64,000 bases of DNA from Planctomicrobium piriforme (GTDB lineage Bacteria > Planctomycetota > Planctomycetia > Planctomycetales > Planctomycetaceae), in NCBI RefSeq assembly GCF_900113665.1, contig NZ_FOQD01000006.1, forward strand, positions 124,001 through 188,000. The letters are read 5' to 3'. A program made the translations under genes and the position numbers. The notes under the pieces are model-generated. The model was not told the origin of the DNA. It saw only the letters and a list, made by a program, of their open reading frames with translations, and searched no databases. This document shows, one piece after another, positions 1-9,067 of the stretch. Numbering within the stretch: the stretch's first letter is position 1; every line of letters starts with the position of its first letter.

Positions 1-2
1 GA

Positions 3-443
3 GCGCACGTCACCCTTGCCGGACCTGAGGAAGGGGATCTCTACGTCGGCAAGCACGGCTACCCCTGCGTCGCCGACGCCGCGATCAAAGACATGGAAGT
101 CGATGACTTTCATGGAGTGATCTGCCCCGGCGGCTTCATGCCAGACAAACTCCGCCGCGACCCTAAGGTTCTCGAGCTTGTCGCGGGCTTTCACGATCGC
201 GGGCAGCTCGTCGCGGCGATCTGCCACGGCGGCTGGATTCCCATCTCGGCGAAGGTCTACGGCGGCGTCCGCGTCACCGGCTCGCCTGGTATCAAGGACG
301 ACCTCGAAAACGCCGGCGCGATCTGGGAAGACTCACCCGTCGTCGCCGATCGCCACTTCATCAGCAGCCGCAAACCGGACGACCTCCCCCACTTCTGCCG
401 CGCCATCATCCACTTTTTGGTGGAATGGCGGTCGACGAAGTAA
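3..443 (+). CDS. PfpI/DJ-1 family protein (class I glutamine amidotransferase-like), 5' truncated
   Basis: The reading frame is open from the window edge, so the N-terminus is missing. The visible 146 residues are the C-terminal three quarters of a DJ-1/PfpI domain. The segment ICPGGF is followed about 40 residues later by the nucleophile elbow AAICHGG, whose Cys is the expected reactive residue, then by the family tail GGVRVTGSPGIKDDLENAGA. Members act as stress-linked deglycase, chaperone or protease-like enzymes; the exact activity cannot be told from sequence. It ends 16 nt before the end of lexA on the opposite strand, so the two genes are convergent with no obvious terminator hairpin between them. 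The family call is secure; the function is not. Confidence 0.88.
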   Translation, partial: AHVTLAGPEEGDLYVGKHGYPCVADAAIKDMEVDDFHGVICPGGFMPDKLRRDPKVLELVAGFHDRGQLVAAICHGGWIPISAKVYGGVRVTGSPGIKDDLENAGAIWEDSPVVADRHFISSRKPDDLPHFCRAIIHFLVEWRSTK

Positions 444-459
444 CTGAGGTGATTGCCAA

Positions 460-1065
460 TCAATACCGGCGAATCACGCTCTGCAGGACGCCGAGGATTT
501 CAACGTTGTCGCTGTAGATCGGTTTCATTGAGGAATTGGCCGGTTCGAGGCGGAAGCGGCTGGCTTCGCGGTAGAATCGCTTCAGGGTTGCGTCTTCGCC
601 GTCGACCAGTGCGGCCACAATTTCGCCGTCGCGGGCGGTCGGCTGGCGGCGGATGATGGCGTAGTCGCCGTCGGTGATGTGATCTTCGACCATCGAATCG
701 CCGCGGACGCGGAGACAGAAGAGCTCGTTGTCTTCGAAGAGGTCGGAGAATTCCATCCGCTCGCGGTCTTCGACGGCGAGGACGGGCGTGCCGGCTGCAA
801 TCTGACCTGCGAAGGGAAGGCTCGTCTTGCCGCGACGGATCGATTCGGTCAACTGAATCGCCCGTGACATGTTCTGTTCACGGGTGATGAGCCCTTTTTT
901 CTCCAGGGCCTTCAGGTGACACATGACTCCGTTGGGGGAGCGAATTCCGAAGTGCAGACCGATTTCCCGCACCGTCGGGCCGTAGCCGCGGTTGAGAATC
1001 AGGTCTTTGATGAATTCGTAAATCAGGTGCTGCCGCTTCGTCAGTTTCGCCTGTTCTGTCACCAT
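460..1065 (-). CDS. lexA: LexA repressor, SOS regulator with self-cleaving S24 peptidase domain
   Basis: Full-length LexA of 201 residues. The N-terminal winged helix (about 1-72) carries the LexA pattern RQHLIYEFI and GYGPTVREIG. The C-terminal S24 domain has the scissile Ala91-Gly92 in IAAGTP, the nucleophile Ser124 in RGDSMVEDHI and the general base Lys162 in ATLKRF, so RecA-stimulated autocleavage should be intact. The start is supported by AGGGAG six bases upstream of the ATG. It should repress DNA-repair genes and its own promoter. I could not find a convincing E. coli-type (CTGTN8ACAG) or Bacillus-type operator upstream; TATATT and a TGTACA palindrome at 1111-1116 lie in the leader, but this is not enough to call a box. 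No SOS partner gene is adjacent. Confidence 0.96.
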   Translation of the reverse strand: MVTEQAKLTKRQHLIYEFIKDLILNRGYGPTVREIGLHFGIRSPNGVMCHLKALEKKGLITREQNMSRAIQLTESIRRGKTSLPFAGQIAAGTPVLAVEDRERMEFSDLFEDNELFCLRVRGDSMVEDHITDGDYAIIRRQPTARDGEIVAALVDGEDATLKRFYREASRFRLEPANSSMKPIYSDNVEILGVLQSVIRRY

Positions 1066-1481
1066 GATTACTCCCTTTTTGTTTTGGCGCCAAGACGGTC
1101 AGGTCCGTGCTGTACAAGATGCGACGTAATATACCCCTGTGCATTGTTCAGGTGTACCCTAACATCGGTCGCCAAGCAAGAACTTGAGCGTTTTTTGGGA
1201 AATTCCCGGAGGGGGCGAAGCTCAATCGTCACAGCCGCTACACCCTGCACGACCGGATCAACTCGGAGAAGAAGCAGGATTGCGACAACCGATGTAAGAG
1301 ACTTTTTCGCTACGTTGCGCCGATAGGACAGAGCACGCGATCGTCTCGCGGCTATTCAATTGCAGTGACGTTTCTTGGATCAAACGATGCCCATGTTTTC
1401 GCCCTGCGAGAACGAGGGACTCGTCAACAGCTTTGGCCGCCGCCGGCATTGTCGGCCAGGCCGGGGAAGTGCATCCGGATC
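1066..1481. other. Intergenic region between divergent genes
   Basis: About 416 bases separate the lexA start from the next secreted-protein gene. It must carry both promoters. On the minus strand TATATT (reverse of 1128-1133) with TACACC 17 bases upstream is a weak promoter candidate for lexA. No convincing small gene, RNA or terminator was seen. Confidence 0.4.
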
Positions 1482-2555
1482 ATGTCCAGGCGTTTGCTGA
1501 CCTCACTGACCTGCTGGTTGATTCTGTCTGTTGTGCCGTTGGGCGTTGCCTGCGGCGAAACAGACTGGATCAAATCTGGCAGCTTCGTGGAACTGCCCGA
1601 GTCGTTTGACGGCGCGGATTTTGAATCGGACCTCTTCCGGGATTCGGAACTGAGCGCCGATGCTGAATCACGCTCGGAAGAAACGGGGATTCAGCGGACT
1701 TCGCTGGTCACATTGCAGAACGAAATGGTGACGGAAGAAGAGGGGGAAGCGCCGCTAGTGCTGCCGGTCAGCGGGGCGGAACTCTCGCGTGTTGCGTCGC
1801 CTGCCTGGCAGATCCTGCCTGACGGGTTGCTGTACCATTCTTACCTGGCCGGCGAAAAAGAACCGCGATTTGCCTCGCAGTGGCTGTGGGATAAAAACCG
1901 CGGCATGGTCTGGGAAGCCGTTGTGGGGGGGCGCTGGGGTCTGGTTCGCAAAGGGGGCGAAGGCCCGGATGCCCAAGGGTTTCAGTTCGACGTGATCGGC
2001 GCCGCGTTTGTGCGCATCGATCCCGAAGAAGAAGACGACCTCGAAGCGGCGGATTTCAATGCGGGCTTTGTCGGCACCTGGCACTACGGCAAATGGCGTT
2101 ATAAGGTCGGTTACACCCATTACAGTTGCCATCTCGGCGACGAATACATCATCAAAAATCCGGGCGTGACGCGTTACAACTATGTTCGCGACTCGCTGCT
2201 GGCTGGCGTCACCTATGACATCACGCCGAACTTTCAGATTTACGGTGAAATCGCGGATGCCTTGAATCACAACGGCGGAGCCCAACCGCTGGAATTGCAG
2301 TTTGGAACGCAATGGGCGCCGCGTTATGAGACCGGATTTCGGGGAGCTCCCTTTGCGGCGGTCCACGGACACCTGCGTCAGGAATTCAACGTCATCGGCA
2401 GCGTGAACTTCGAGACAGGGTGGGCCTGGTTCAATCCCGATTCTGGCCGCATGTTTCGCGTCGGATTCCAGCACTACAACGGGCCATCGATGCAGTGGTC
2501 GCTGGTGGGACGCTACGAAAACATGACCGGCATCGGCATGTGGTTCGACTATTAA
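1482..2555 (+). CDS. DUF1207-like secreted protein
   Basis: A 357-residue protein beginning MSRRLLTSLTCWLILSVVPL, a typical Sec signal peptide that ends near GVACGE. I chose this ATG over the in-frame ATG 117 bases upstream because it puts the signal peptide at the N-terminus. The mature protein has an acidic, low-complexity start (about 30-90). A beta-rich region follows with LLYHSYLAGEKEPRFASQW, GGRWGLVRKG, KWRYKVGYTHYSCHLGDEY and a C-terminal RVGFQHYNGPSMQW, resembling the planctomycete-enriched DUF1207 family; alternating aromatic strands suggest an outer-membrane or surface beta-barrel-like fold. Function is unknown. It is followed by a dispersed repeat and a terminator shared with the convergent Fe-S gene. 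Confidence 0.72.
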   Translation: MSRRLLTSLTCWLILSVVPLGVACGETDWIKSGSFVELPESFDGADFESDLFRDSELSADAESRSEETGIQRTSLVTLQNEMVTEEEGEAPLVLPVSGAELSRVASPAWQILPDGLLYHSYLAGEKEPRFASQWLWDKNRGMVWEAVVGGRWGLVRKGGEGPDAQGFQFDVIGAAFVRIDPEEEDDLEAADFNAGFVGTWHYGKWRYKVGYTHYSCHLGDEYIIKNPGVTRYNYVRDSLLAGVTYDITPNFQIYGEIADALNHNGGAQPLELQFGTQWAPRYETGFRGAPFAAVHGHLRQEFNVIGSVNFETGWAWFNPDSGRMFRVGFQHYNGPSMQWSLVGRYENMTGIGMWFDY

Positions 2556-2588
2556 TTGGCGGCAATCCACTTTCGGAAACGCGCTCTC

Positions 2589-2647
2589 GAAATTCCAAAT
2601 TCGAAGCACGAAATCCGAAACAAATTCCAATGTCCCAAACTCCAAAC
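2589..2647. repeat. Dispersed AT-rich repeat, copy A
   Basis: Contains TTCGAAGCACGAAATCCG followed by AAACAAATTCCAA. The same core recurs near 26811, 38443, 45000 and 57200 in this window, always between genes. It starts 33 bases after the stop of the preceding gene. It does not look like coding sequence or a known mobile element. Confidence 0.85.
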
Positions 2648-2731
2648 GCGTGAGACCAATCTGTTGTCACTCGATGCTGGAATCGAGGCTCGCGTGTTGC
2701 GGAGAGAGACCTTCGACTGACTTCTCAAAAC

Positions 2732-2761
2732 AAAAACGCCGGCATTGCTGCCGGCGTTTTT
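2732..2761. terminator. Bidirectional rho-independent terminator
   Basis: A perfect 13-base stem, AAAAACGCCGGCA pairing with TGCCGGCGTTTTT around a 4-base loop. A-runs on one side and T-runs on the other let it serve both the DUF1207-like gene (plus) and the convergent Fe-S carrier gene (minus). Confidence 0.93.
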
Positions 2762-2789
2762 CGTATTGAGTCTGCCGCAGAATCGCGGT

Positions 2790-3119
2790 TTAGACCGAGA
2801 AGCTGCTGCCGCAACCGCACGAACGGGACACGTTCGGGTTTTCGAACTTGAAGCCGCGCTTCTGCAGGTCTTCGTAGAAGTCGATCACGGTGCCGTCGAG
2901 GTGCAGGTCATGGTTCTTCTGGACTGCGACTTTCACGCCGTGCTGATCGGTGATGAAATCGCGTTCCGGGTCTGCTTTTTCGTCAAACCCGAAGCTGTAC
3001 TGGAAGCCGCTGCAGCCGCCGCCAGCCACGCCGACGCGCACAAATGTCGCTTCGGGGAAGTTCTGCTCGGACATGACTCGCTTGATTTCGCCTGCGGCAC
3101 GTTCGGTCAAACTGATCAT
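2790..3119 (-). CDS. erpA: A-type iron-sulfur carrier protein (HesB/IscA/ErpA family)
   Basis: A 109-residue A-type carrier with all three cluster-binding cysteines: Cys36 in GVAGGGCSG and Cys101 and Cys103 in the C-terminal SCGCGSSF. Length and motifs match the IscA/SufA/ErpA family, which delivers Fe-S clusters to apoproteins in the cytoplasm. It stands alone, with no suf or isc genes near it, which favours an ErpA-like role over being part of a SUF operon; the symbol is therefore tentative. The gene is read toward a strong bidirectional terminator at 2732-2761. The start fits the family N-terminus (MISLTERAAGEIKRV). Confidence 0.9.
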   Translation of the reverse strand: MISLTERAAGEIKRVMSEQNFPEATFVRVGVAGGGCSGFQYSFGFDEKADPERDFITDQHGVKVAVQKNHDLHLDGTVIDFYEDLQKRGFKFENPNVSRSCGCGSSFSV

Positions 3120-3361
3120 TTTGTTTCTCCCATCCTCTTCTGGCGACGAATGTTACGTCAGTATTTTGGCATGTGACCACAGCCGACCGCTAGAAAACTC
3201 GCGGATTTTGCGGTGCGGCGGGCCACTTCTGTCGCGCTCGATCCGTAAAGTTTATAGCGGGGCCGGTAGGCGGACAATAGACTTCTTCGCAGTCTGCCCC
3301 GGTTCCGGGGTCAATCTTGCTGCATCTTGACTGCCCTGACGGTTCGGCAGAGGAGCCTCTT

Positions 3362-4726
3362 GTGTCAACCCGGCCACGCCGCGGACTGGCGACCTGGCTG
3401 ACGACCAGCCTGTCTCCATTATTCGTGCTCGATGACCGCCGCGTGGTGCTGGTTTTTAACCGCGGCTGCGAAGAACTGACGCAATGGCCGGCCGCTGAAA
3501 TCATCGGCAAAACCTGTCTGGCGCAAGCGACCTCCGATCCGACGCATGCAGCCAGCGTGACGGGCGTTCTGTGCCCGCCAGAGTTTCTGCCGAATCAGAT
3601 GTTCGCCAGTCAGCCGGTCGTGCTGCATCGTCGGGATGGAACAATTCTGGAACGGGAGATTCATTTCTTTCGTCTGCATCCGGAAGACAGCCGGGAGACC
3701 GGACACTTCGTGGGCCTCATCGCCGAGCCAGCGACAACCGCACCGTTCCTCAAGACTTCACGACGATTGGATGTCGCGCGACACACGGCTGAACTGTACG
3801 AGCGGTATCGGGTCGAGCGTCTCATTGCCAAATCACCTGCGATGCAGCGGGTCGCCGCGCAGATCGAAATTGCCCGACAGACCGTGCCTGCGGTGCATCT
3901 GATCGGCCCGCGAGGCTGCGGGAAGGAACACGTCGCCCGACTCATTCATTACGGCAGCCAGAACCGGCAGCAGCGATTCGTCCCCATTCGATGTGACGGA
4001 TCGTCTCACTTTGAAATCAGCCGGACGCTGAACCGGATTTATGAGTCGGATGAGGCGCAGCCTGTCACGATTTATCTGGATCAGGTCGACGCGTTGCCGC
4101 TCGATCTGCAGGAGCGGGTGCTGGCGCAAATGAACCGAGGCGTGCATCGGCACTTGTCGTCTTCGCAGAGCGGATTGGTGCAGCTCGACGAACGCAGAAT
4201 GAATCCCGAGCTCAAACTCAGGCTGACTTCACTGATCATTGAAGTGCCGGCTTTACGGGATCGGGGTGACGACCTGTTGTTGCTTGCGCAGCAGTTGCTG
4301 GAAGAGCAGAACCAGCCTGCCGGGTTGCAGCATCAGGGCTTTTCAACGGCGGTCGAACGGCTGTTTCGGCAGTACAACTGGCCAGGAGAGGTTGACGAAC
4401 TGGCGAGAGTGGTGACGCAGGCAGCGAGAAAGGCTTCGTCCGCGATTGTCGATGTGGCGGATCTCCCGGCCGACTTCGCGGCAGGGTTCTCAGCACAGGC
4501 GATTCGCCCGTTGCCGGTACGGTTAAGCCTCGAAGAGCAGTTGGCCGTCATCGAACGACAGAAGATCGAACAGGCTCTGGAAGAGGCGCGATCGAACAAG
4601 TCGGTCGCCGCGGAGATTTTGCAGATGCCGCGGGCACGGCTTTATCGGCGCATGGCGGCTCTGGGGCTGGCAATTGGCGAAGATGACGAAATTGAAAGGG
4701 AAAAGTCGCCAGAATCGCTTGTTTAA
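3362..4726 (+). CDS. NtrC-like regulator with PAS domain and degenerate sigma-54 AAA+ domain
   Basis: GTG start at 3362 is preceded by AGAGGAG six bases upstream, better than the TTG 45 bases earlier; it gives 454 residues. Residues about 15-110 form a PAS-like domain (SPLFVLDDRRVVLVFNRGCEEL). Residues about 150-370 resemble the AAA+ domain of sigma-54 activators: Walker A-like GPRGCGKEH near 183, Walker B-like TIYLDQVD near 236, the arginine-containing VPALRDRGDDL and NWPGEVDEL. A Fis-type helix-turn-helix closes the protein (about 405-436, NKSVAAEILQMPRARLYRRM). The GAFTGA loop that contacts sigma-54 is absent and the region between Walker A and B is shortened. It may bind DNA without activating sigma-54 RNA polymerase; target genes are unknown. 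Confidence 0.82.
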   Translation: MSTRPRRGLATWLTTSLSPLFVLDDRRVVLVFNRGCEELTQWPAAEIIGKTCLAQATSDPTHAASVTGVLCPPEFLPNQMFASQPVVLHRRDGTILEREIHFFRLHPEDSRETGHFVGLIAEPATTAPFLKTSRRLDVARHTAELYERYRVERLIAKSPAMQRVAAQIEIARQTVPAVHLIGPRGCGKEHVARLIHYGSQNRQQRFVPIRCDGSSHFEISRTLNRIYESDEAQPVTIYLDQVDALPLDLQERVLAQMNRGVHRHLSSSQSGLVQLDERRMNPELKLRLTSLIIEVPALRDRGDDLLLLAQQLLEEQNQPAGLQHQGFSTAVERLFRQYNWPGEVDELARVVTQAARKASSAIVDVADLPADFAAGFSAQAIRPLPVRLSLEEQLAVIERQKIEQALEEARSNKSVAAEILQMPRARLYRRMAALGLAIGEDDEIEREKSPESLV

Positions 4727-4933
4727 ATGCTGAAATGATTGAAGTCCTTCCCACGAATGAGAGTTCTACTAGACGCTGCTTTGAGCGTGGATAGGATGAA
4801 GGGAACGGACAACGCGTTGTGAATGCACCAAAAAGTGCGGTCCGCGTTGTTCGGGATCGAAGACATCCGCGTCGGCAGGGGGGTTGCTGCCGCGAACCTG
4901 ACGGGCGAATCAGGTTGGGATGAGGACACAGTC

Positions 4934-7198
4934 ATGAAGAAATCTCTTTTCCAGGCGGTTGCCTGGGCGGCGGTCGCGGTGTTGGCTTGCGGCAGCCCGG
5001 TCTTTGCACACGGCCACGGCGGCGGTGGTGGTGGAGGCGGCCACGGTGGCGGCGGCCATATGGGTGGCGGCGGTCACATGGGTGGCGGCCATATGGGCGG
5101 AGGAGGAGCGCACTACGGCGGGGGCGGCCATATCAGTGGCAGCCACTTCAGCGGCGGGCACCAGATGGGGGGCTTCTCCGGAGGTCAGCACACTGGCGGG
5201 ATGCAGCATGTCTCACCGAGCTTCAATTCCGGCCATCATCAGACGTTGAGTCCGAGCCATTCCATTCCTCAAGGAATGCACCAGGGCAACCTGGGCGGTC
5301 GCACGGTGACGCCATCGATGAATGGTTCCATTCACCATGGAGGCCAGATCAACGGCGGTCAGATTCAGGGAGGGCAGTTTCACAATGGTCAGATTCACAG
5401 CGGCCAGATTCATAACGGCCAGGTCAACGGTGGTCAGATCAATAGTGGTTTGAACGGCGGGACGACACATCATCATTCGCAAGGCGGAATGCCGGGGAAC
5501 GGACAGGTTGGCGTCGGTCACATGGGTGCCGGGCAGATCAATGGCGGTCACCTGCAACATCAGCATGGAACGGCGCTCGGATCTCGGCCGGGCATCCAGC
5601 AAGGTTCTTCCTCCTTGAATGGAGTGGCTGGCAATGGCCAGCACCACTTCGGCGGACAGCAGCACACGACTGCTAAAATGCCGGGCCTGGGAGGGGTCTC
5701 CAATAACGGCAATCATTTTGCCACGCATGGTCATCAGCCGAATGCCTTGCAGCAGACGCACCAGCAATGGGCATCCCAGAATCACAGCGTCGCCAGCAGA
5801 CATGCCAATCTCAACAACCAGCTTGGCAACTTCCATCACGGTCATGGCCAGAATCCCGGCGGTAATGGACCGGGTGGAATGAACAATGGCGGCCCGAACG
5901 GCGGAGGAATGAATGGACATCATGGCAATCAGGGAGGCCCCGGCCATCATGGCAACGGACAGGGAGGTTCAGGCAACTGGAACAATGGCAACGGCCATCA
6001 TCATCAGGACTGGCACAACTCGCACTCACGTCATTACTGGCCGTATTACGGCTGGTACGGCGGTTTCTGGGGGGGCGGCTATGGCCTGGGTTGGGGCTCG
6101 GTCTGGAATCGCTACCCGGGTTGGGGCTACTACGGCCTGACGCCGTGGGGCATCAACCAGACTGCCTGGGGTTTTGGGTATTACGGCTATTCGAACCCGT
6201 ACTGTTATTCAAATCTGGGGGCAGTCGGCTATGCGGTGCCTTACAACTATGCCCAGCCGCTGGTGATCACGCAGTCTGATCCGACTGTACTCACCCCCAC
6301 TCCTACTACTGGCGACGAGCCGCTTCCGGCAGGCGTGACCGCGGAAGGGAAGCAGGCGTTCGATACCGCACTCGCCGCATTCAAGGCAGGCGACTGGAAT
6401 GCCGCGCTGACGAACGTTGACAATGCGATCAAGCTGATGCCGACCGATGCGGTCGCGCACGAGTTCCGGTCTCTCGCCCTGTTTACACTCGGACGTTACG
6501 ACGAATCAGCCGAAGCGATTTACGCGGTGCTGGCGGTGACGCCGGGGTGGGACTGGTCGACGATGATCGGTCTCTATGGAAACCCGCAGGACTACACGGT
6601 GCAGTTGCGGGCATTGGAATCGTATCTGGGAACGCATCTCGATTCGTCGGCAGGGCGATTCCTGCTGGCTTACCACTATATGCGGTGCAACCATGACGAG
6701 GCAGCCGCCACGCAACTGAAACGGGTGCTGGAACTGACGCCGGGGAACAAGGTCGCGACCGACCTGTTGTCTGTCATCGAAGGCCCTGACGCGGTGAAGA
6801 ACCTGCCAGGCGCTGCCGATCCGATTCTGCCCCCCACACCGGAAGTCGATGTTCCGGACGTGAAATCCGAACAGGTGCAGGGAAGCTGGCAGGCCACGGC
6901 ATCTGACGGGGCTCTCTTCCAGATGACTCTAAACGCCGATTCCTCGTTCAAGTGGAGCTTCACCAGAGACGGGAAGACCGAAGAAGTCAACGGCGTCTGG
7001 GCGGTGAAAGACGGAACTCTGGCTCTGGAGCAGAACGCCGGTGGCACGATGCTCGCCGACGTGACGTTGCAGGGTGAGAAGGATTTGAGCTTCCGGATGA
7101 CCGGCGCTGTCGCCAACGATCCGGGCCTCAAATTCCAACGTGTGGAGAACAAGGAGATCAATCCGATTCCGGCTTTGCCGCCGGCGCCTCCTCAATAA
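4934..7198 (+). CDS. Secreted Gly/His-rich protein with TPR region
   Basis: A 754-residue protein. The ATG at 4934 starts a clear signal peptide (MKKSLFQAVAWAAVAVLACG ending at FAHGHG), so the open frame upstream is not used; GAGG lies 8 bases upstream. Residues 25-75 are Gly/His repeats of the GGGHM type. Residues about 75-370 are Gly/His/Asn/Gln repeats, including a short run of GGQIN/HNGQIH units. About 380-450 is Trp/Tyr-rich (WPYYGWYGGFWGGG). About 470-615 holds tetratricopeptide-like helices (QAFDTALAAFKAGDWNAALT and following), and the last 110 residues form a beta-rich domain. The histidine density suggests metal binding and the TPR part a scaffold role, but both are inference. A terminator follows at 7215. 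Confidence 0.85.
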   Translation: MKKSLFQAVAWAAVAVLACGSPVFAHGHGGGGGGGGHGGGGHMGGGGHMGGGHMGGGGAHYGGGGHISGSHFSGGHQMGGFSGGQHTGGMQHVSPSFNSGHHQTLSPSHSIPQGMHQGNLGGRTVTPSMNGSIHHGGQINGGQIQGGQFHNGQIHSGQIHNGQVNGGQINSGLNGGTTHHHSQGGMPGNGQVGVGHMGAGQINGGHLQHQHGTALGSRPGIQQGSSSLNGVAGNGQHHFGGQQHTTAKMPGLGGVSNNGNHFATHGHQPNALQQTHQQWASQNHSVASRHANLNNQLGNFHHGHGQNPGGNGPGGMNNGGPNGGGMNGHHGNQGGPGHHGNGQGGSGNWNNGNGHHHQDWHNSHSRHYWPYYGWYGGFWGGGYGLGWGSVWNRYPGWGYYGLTPWGINQTAWGFGYYGYSNPYCYSNLGAVGYAVPYNYAQPLVITQSDPTVLTPTPTTGDEPLPAGVTAEGKQAFDTALAAFKAGDWNAALTNVDNAIKLMPTDAVAHEFRSLALFTLGRYDESAEAIYAVLAVTPGWDWSTMIGLYGNPQDYTVQLRALESYLGTHLDSSAGRFLLAYHYMRCNHDEAAATQLKRVLELTPGNKVATDLLSVIEGPDAVKNLPGAADPILPPTPEVDVPDVKSEQVQGSWQATASDGALFQMTLNADSSFKWSFTRDGKTEEVNGVWAVKDGTLALEQNAGGTMLADVTLQGEKDLSFRMTGAVANDPGLKFQRVENKEINPIPALPPAPPQ

Positions 7199-7214
7199 TT
7201 TGCAGTTGCCCACC

Positions 7215-7257
7215 AGAGCGTCGCGGCCGGGATTCCTCAGCCACGACGCTCTTTTTT
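7215..7257 (+). terminator. Rho-independent terminator
   Basis: A 9-base perfect stem (AGAGCGTCG with CGACGCTCT, 7215-7223 and 7244-7252) with a 20-base loop, followed by a T-run to 7257. It ends the Gly/His-rich gene 17 bases after its stop codon. Confidence 0.8.
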
Positions 7258-7269
7258 ATTGCTGGATGC

Positions 7270-8709
7270 CTATTTGCCAGTCGCTGGCAACGGCTGAATC
7301 TTGATGCGGTCGGGGTGGACGGCGTAGCCGACCTGTGCGGCTTTGGCGATTTCCTTGAGGACATCCCCCACAGTCGTCGCCTGCAGGGAGATGGTGACGG
7401 GCGTCTGTCGGGTCTCTGCGGAAAGTGAAGTGAGATCGATCGGCAGCCCGATGAGTTCCTGCAGGTCGAACAACAAATCTTCGAGCGGCGTGGGCTGCGT
7501 TTGTTCAAAGGCGGCGAGGCGCTGATTGAGTCGTGCGGCCAGGTCGATGCGCGGCGCTTCAGGAGCAACGGGAACGGGGATCGGCATTTGGGTCGGAACG
7601 GGGGGCTTGGGGGCTTCCGGTGCAGGTGTTTGTTGTGGAGTTGTCGTGAGCGGATCGCGGGTTGGGTCGGCATCGAGCGGGATGCCGTCGGCCATGGCGG
7701 CCATCCGGCGAACAATGACCGGGTCGGTCGCCTGATTCAGGAACCGTACACTGCCATCGGCCATCAGGACGAACATGCCGTCCGGTTGGCTGGTGCTGAA
7801 GCCGTCCGGGCCGTTGATGTAAGGGGTTTGAGTGAATGATCTCGTCGTCGCAGAGCCGGGACGAGCCCACGAGCCGAGGTGTGATGCAGCACCTGCGACC
7901 AGCATCGTCTGGCTGAGGCCGTCGGCGATGTCGGCGGGGGAGGTTTTGCGATTCTCCCCAAAGATCCCTGCTCGAGGATGGTCTTTGGGGAGCGTGGCCG
8001 CATCGGCCCCGACGCCAGTCACGCCGACAAAGTGGCTGGTCGGATAGTTGTCGTCGCCCGCTTTGTGTTCGATGAGAGGATTCAAAAACTCCGGGAGTGA
8101 TCTGCGGACGAACTCATCGTTGCCCGAGGCGTCCCAGCCTTGCTCGTGATGTCGATGGGTGGCGTGCGGCAGTTCCGCATCGGCGAGTTCGGCGATCCAG
8201 CTCCAGCCAGAGGAAGTCTTCGACTGTGTGGAGTGCGGATAGTGTTCCTGGCTTGCGACCGAATCGGCGATCAGTTTACCGATGGCGGTGAGGCGTTGTG
8301 GTGCATCAAGTGTTGGCGGCGTGGCCGGCAGCGGCGGAAGAGCAGGAATCACCGGGAGTGAAGGTGCAGCTGCCTGCGGCAGCGACGGGGGAGCCGGAGG
8401 CGGTTGCACCGGTGCTTTTGGCGCCAGCGGTGTGCGGTCGATCGCGAAATAGCCGATGCCCAGCAGGAGTACCGCGGCAACGCCGAGGGCGATCCACTGG
8501 GGAGTGCCCCAGCCGCGCGCGCCGGTGCGGGAAGTGAGCAGTGTTTCTGCCGGGGGGAGCGCTGCAGGGAGAACGCCGACGAGTCGCCCATCGAGATCCT
8601 GAATGAGAATCGCCTGACGACATTCCGGGCAGGCGATGGTGCGATTCCGATACGTTTCGTCGCGGACGCGGAGCGGAATATGGCAATTTGGACAGGGAAA
8701 CTCGTGCAT
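7270..8709 (-). CDS. DUF1559-like membrane protein with N-terminal zinc ribbon
   Basis: 479 residues from the ATG at 8709 (a TTG precedes it directly). Residues 1-35 form a zinc ribbon (CPNC near 6, CPEC near 28) of the type planctomycetes place on cytoplasmic tails. A proline-rich linker and one membrane helix (about 70-88, WIALGVAAVLLLGIGYFAI) follow. The outer part has DUF1559-like features: FVGVTGVG, SPADIADGLSQTMLVAGA and the terminal MADGSVRFLNQAT motif of H-X9-DG proteins. The last 90 residues resemble a secretin N-terminal (STN-like) fold (PVTISLQATTVGDVLKEIAK), an unusual addition. No pilin-type N-terminal cleavage motif is present, unlike classical DUF1559 proteins. Function is unknown; convergent with the Gly/His-rich gene. 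Confidence 0.8.
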   Translation of the reverse strand: MHEFPCPNCHIPLRVRDETYRNRTIACPECRQAILIQDLDGRLVGVLPAALPPAETLLTSRTGARGWGTPQWIALGVAAVLLLGIGYFAIDRTPLAPKAPVQPPPAPPSLPQAAAPSLPVIPALPPLPATPPTLDAPQRLTAIGKLIADSVASQEHYPHSTQSKTSSGWSWIAELADAELPHATHRHHEQGWDASGNDEFVRRSLPEFLNPLIEHKAGDDNYPTSHFVGVTGVGADAATLPKDHPRAGIFGENRKTSPADIADGLSQTMLVAGAASHLGSWARPGSATTRSFTQTPYINGPDGFSTSQPDGMFVLMADGSVRFLNQATDPVIVRRMAAMADGIPLDADPTRDPLTTTPQQTPAPEAPKPPVPTQMPIPVPVAPEAPRIDLAARLNQRLAAFEQTQPTPLEDLLFDLQELIGLPIDLTSLSAETRQTPVTISLQATTVGDVLKEIAKAAQVGYAVHPDRIKIQPLPATGK

Positions 8710-9067
8710 CAACCGGCCATTTGTGATTGCGGGAATCTCTCGATCCTACGCCGGGCAGATCGACTTCACCAGTGAGGGGAAAGGGGACAGCGGTCAGGGA
8801 CGAGGGGTCAGGGAAATGGCCCATTCTCGTTTTCGTTCCGAGGTGTCCAACTCTCGTCGGGTTAAGGTGTGCCGGCTGTAGGGGTCGTTTCATTTCTAGG
8901 GAAGCCGATACAGAAGTTGCCGTCGCTACGTTCGGAGCGGTTGACCCTGCTTGTGTGGTTTTCCTGAAACATCGAGGCTGCCTGACCGCATTGAAAAGAG
9001 GTTCACGGATAACATTTTCAACAGATGGCAAGCGATGTGTCGGGGGTAGACAGCAGGCAGGTGGCGA
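8710..9067. other. Intergenic region with short GA-rich repeat
   Basis: About 358 bases between two divergent genes. Positions 8774-8815 are purine-rich and internally repetitive (AGGGGAAAGGGGACAG, then GAGGGGTCAGGGAAA). Open frames here lack family resemblance and I do not call them genes. Confidence 0.4.

Noticed and set aside
1105..1160. Possible LexA operator upstream of lexA
   Set aside because: TGTACA and CTGAAC-like pieces exist, but none form a full known operator, so I do not call a site.
5340..5460. CRISPR-like regular spacing of short repeats
   Set aside because: These are codons for the in-frame GGQIH/N peptide repeats of the Gly/His-rich protein, with no constant repeat and variable spacer structure.
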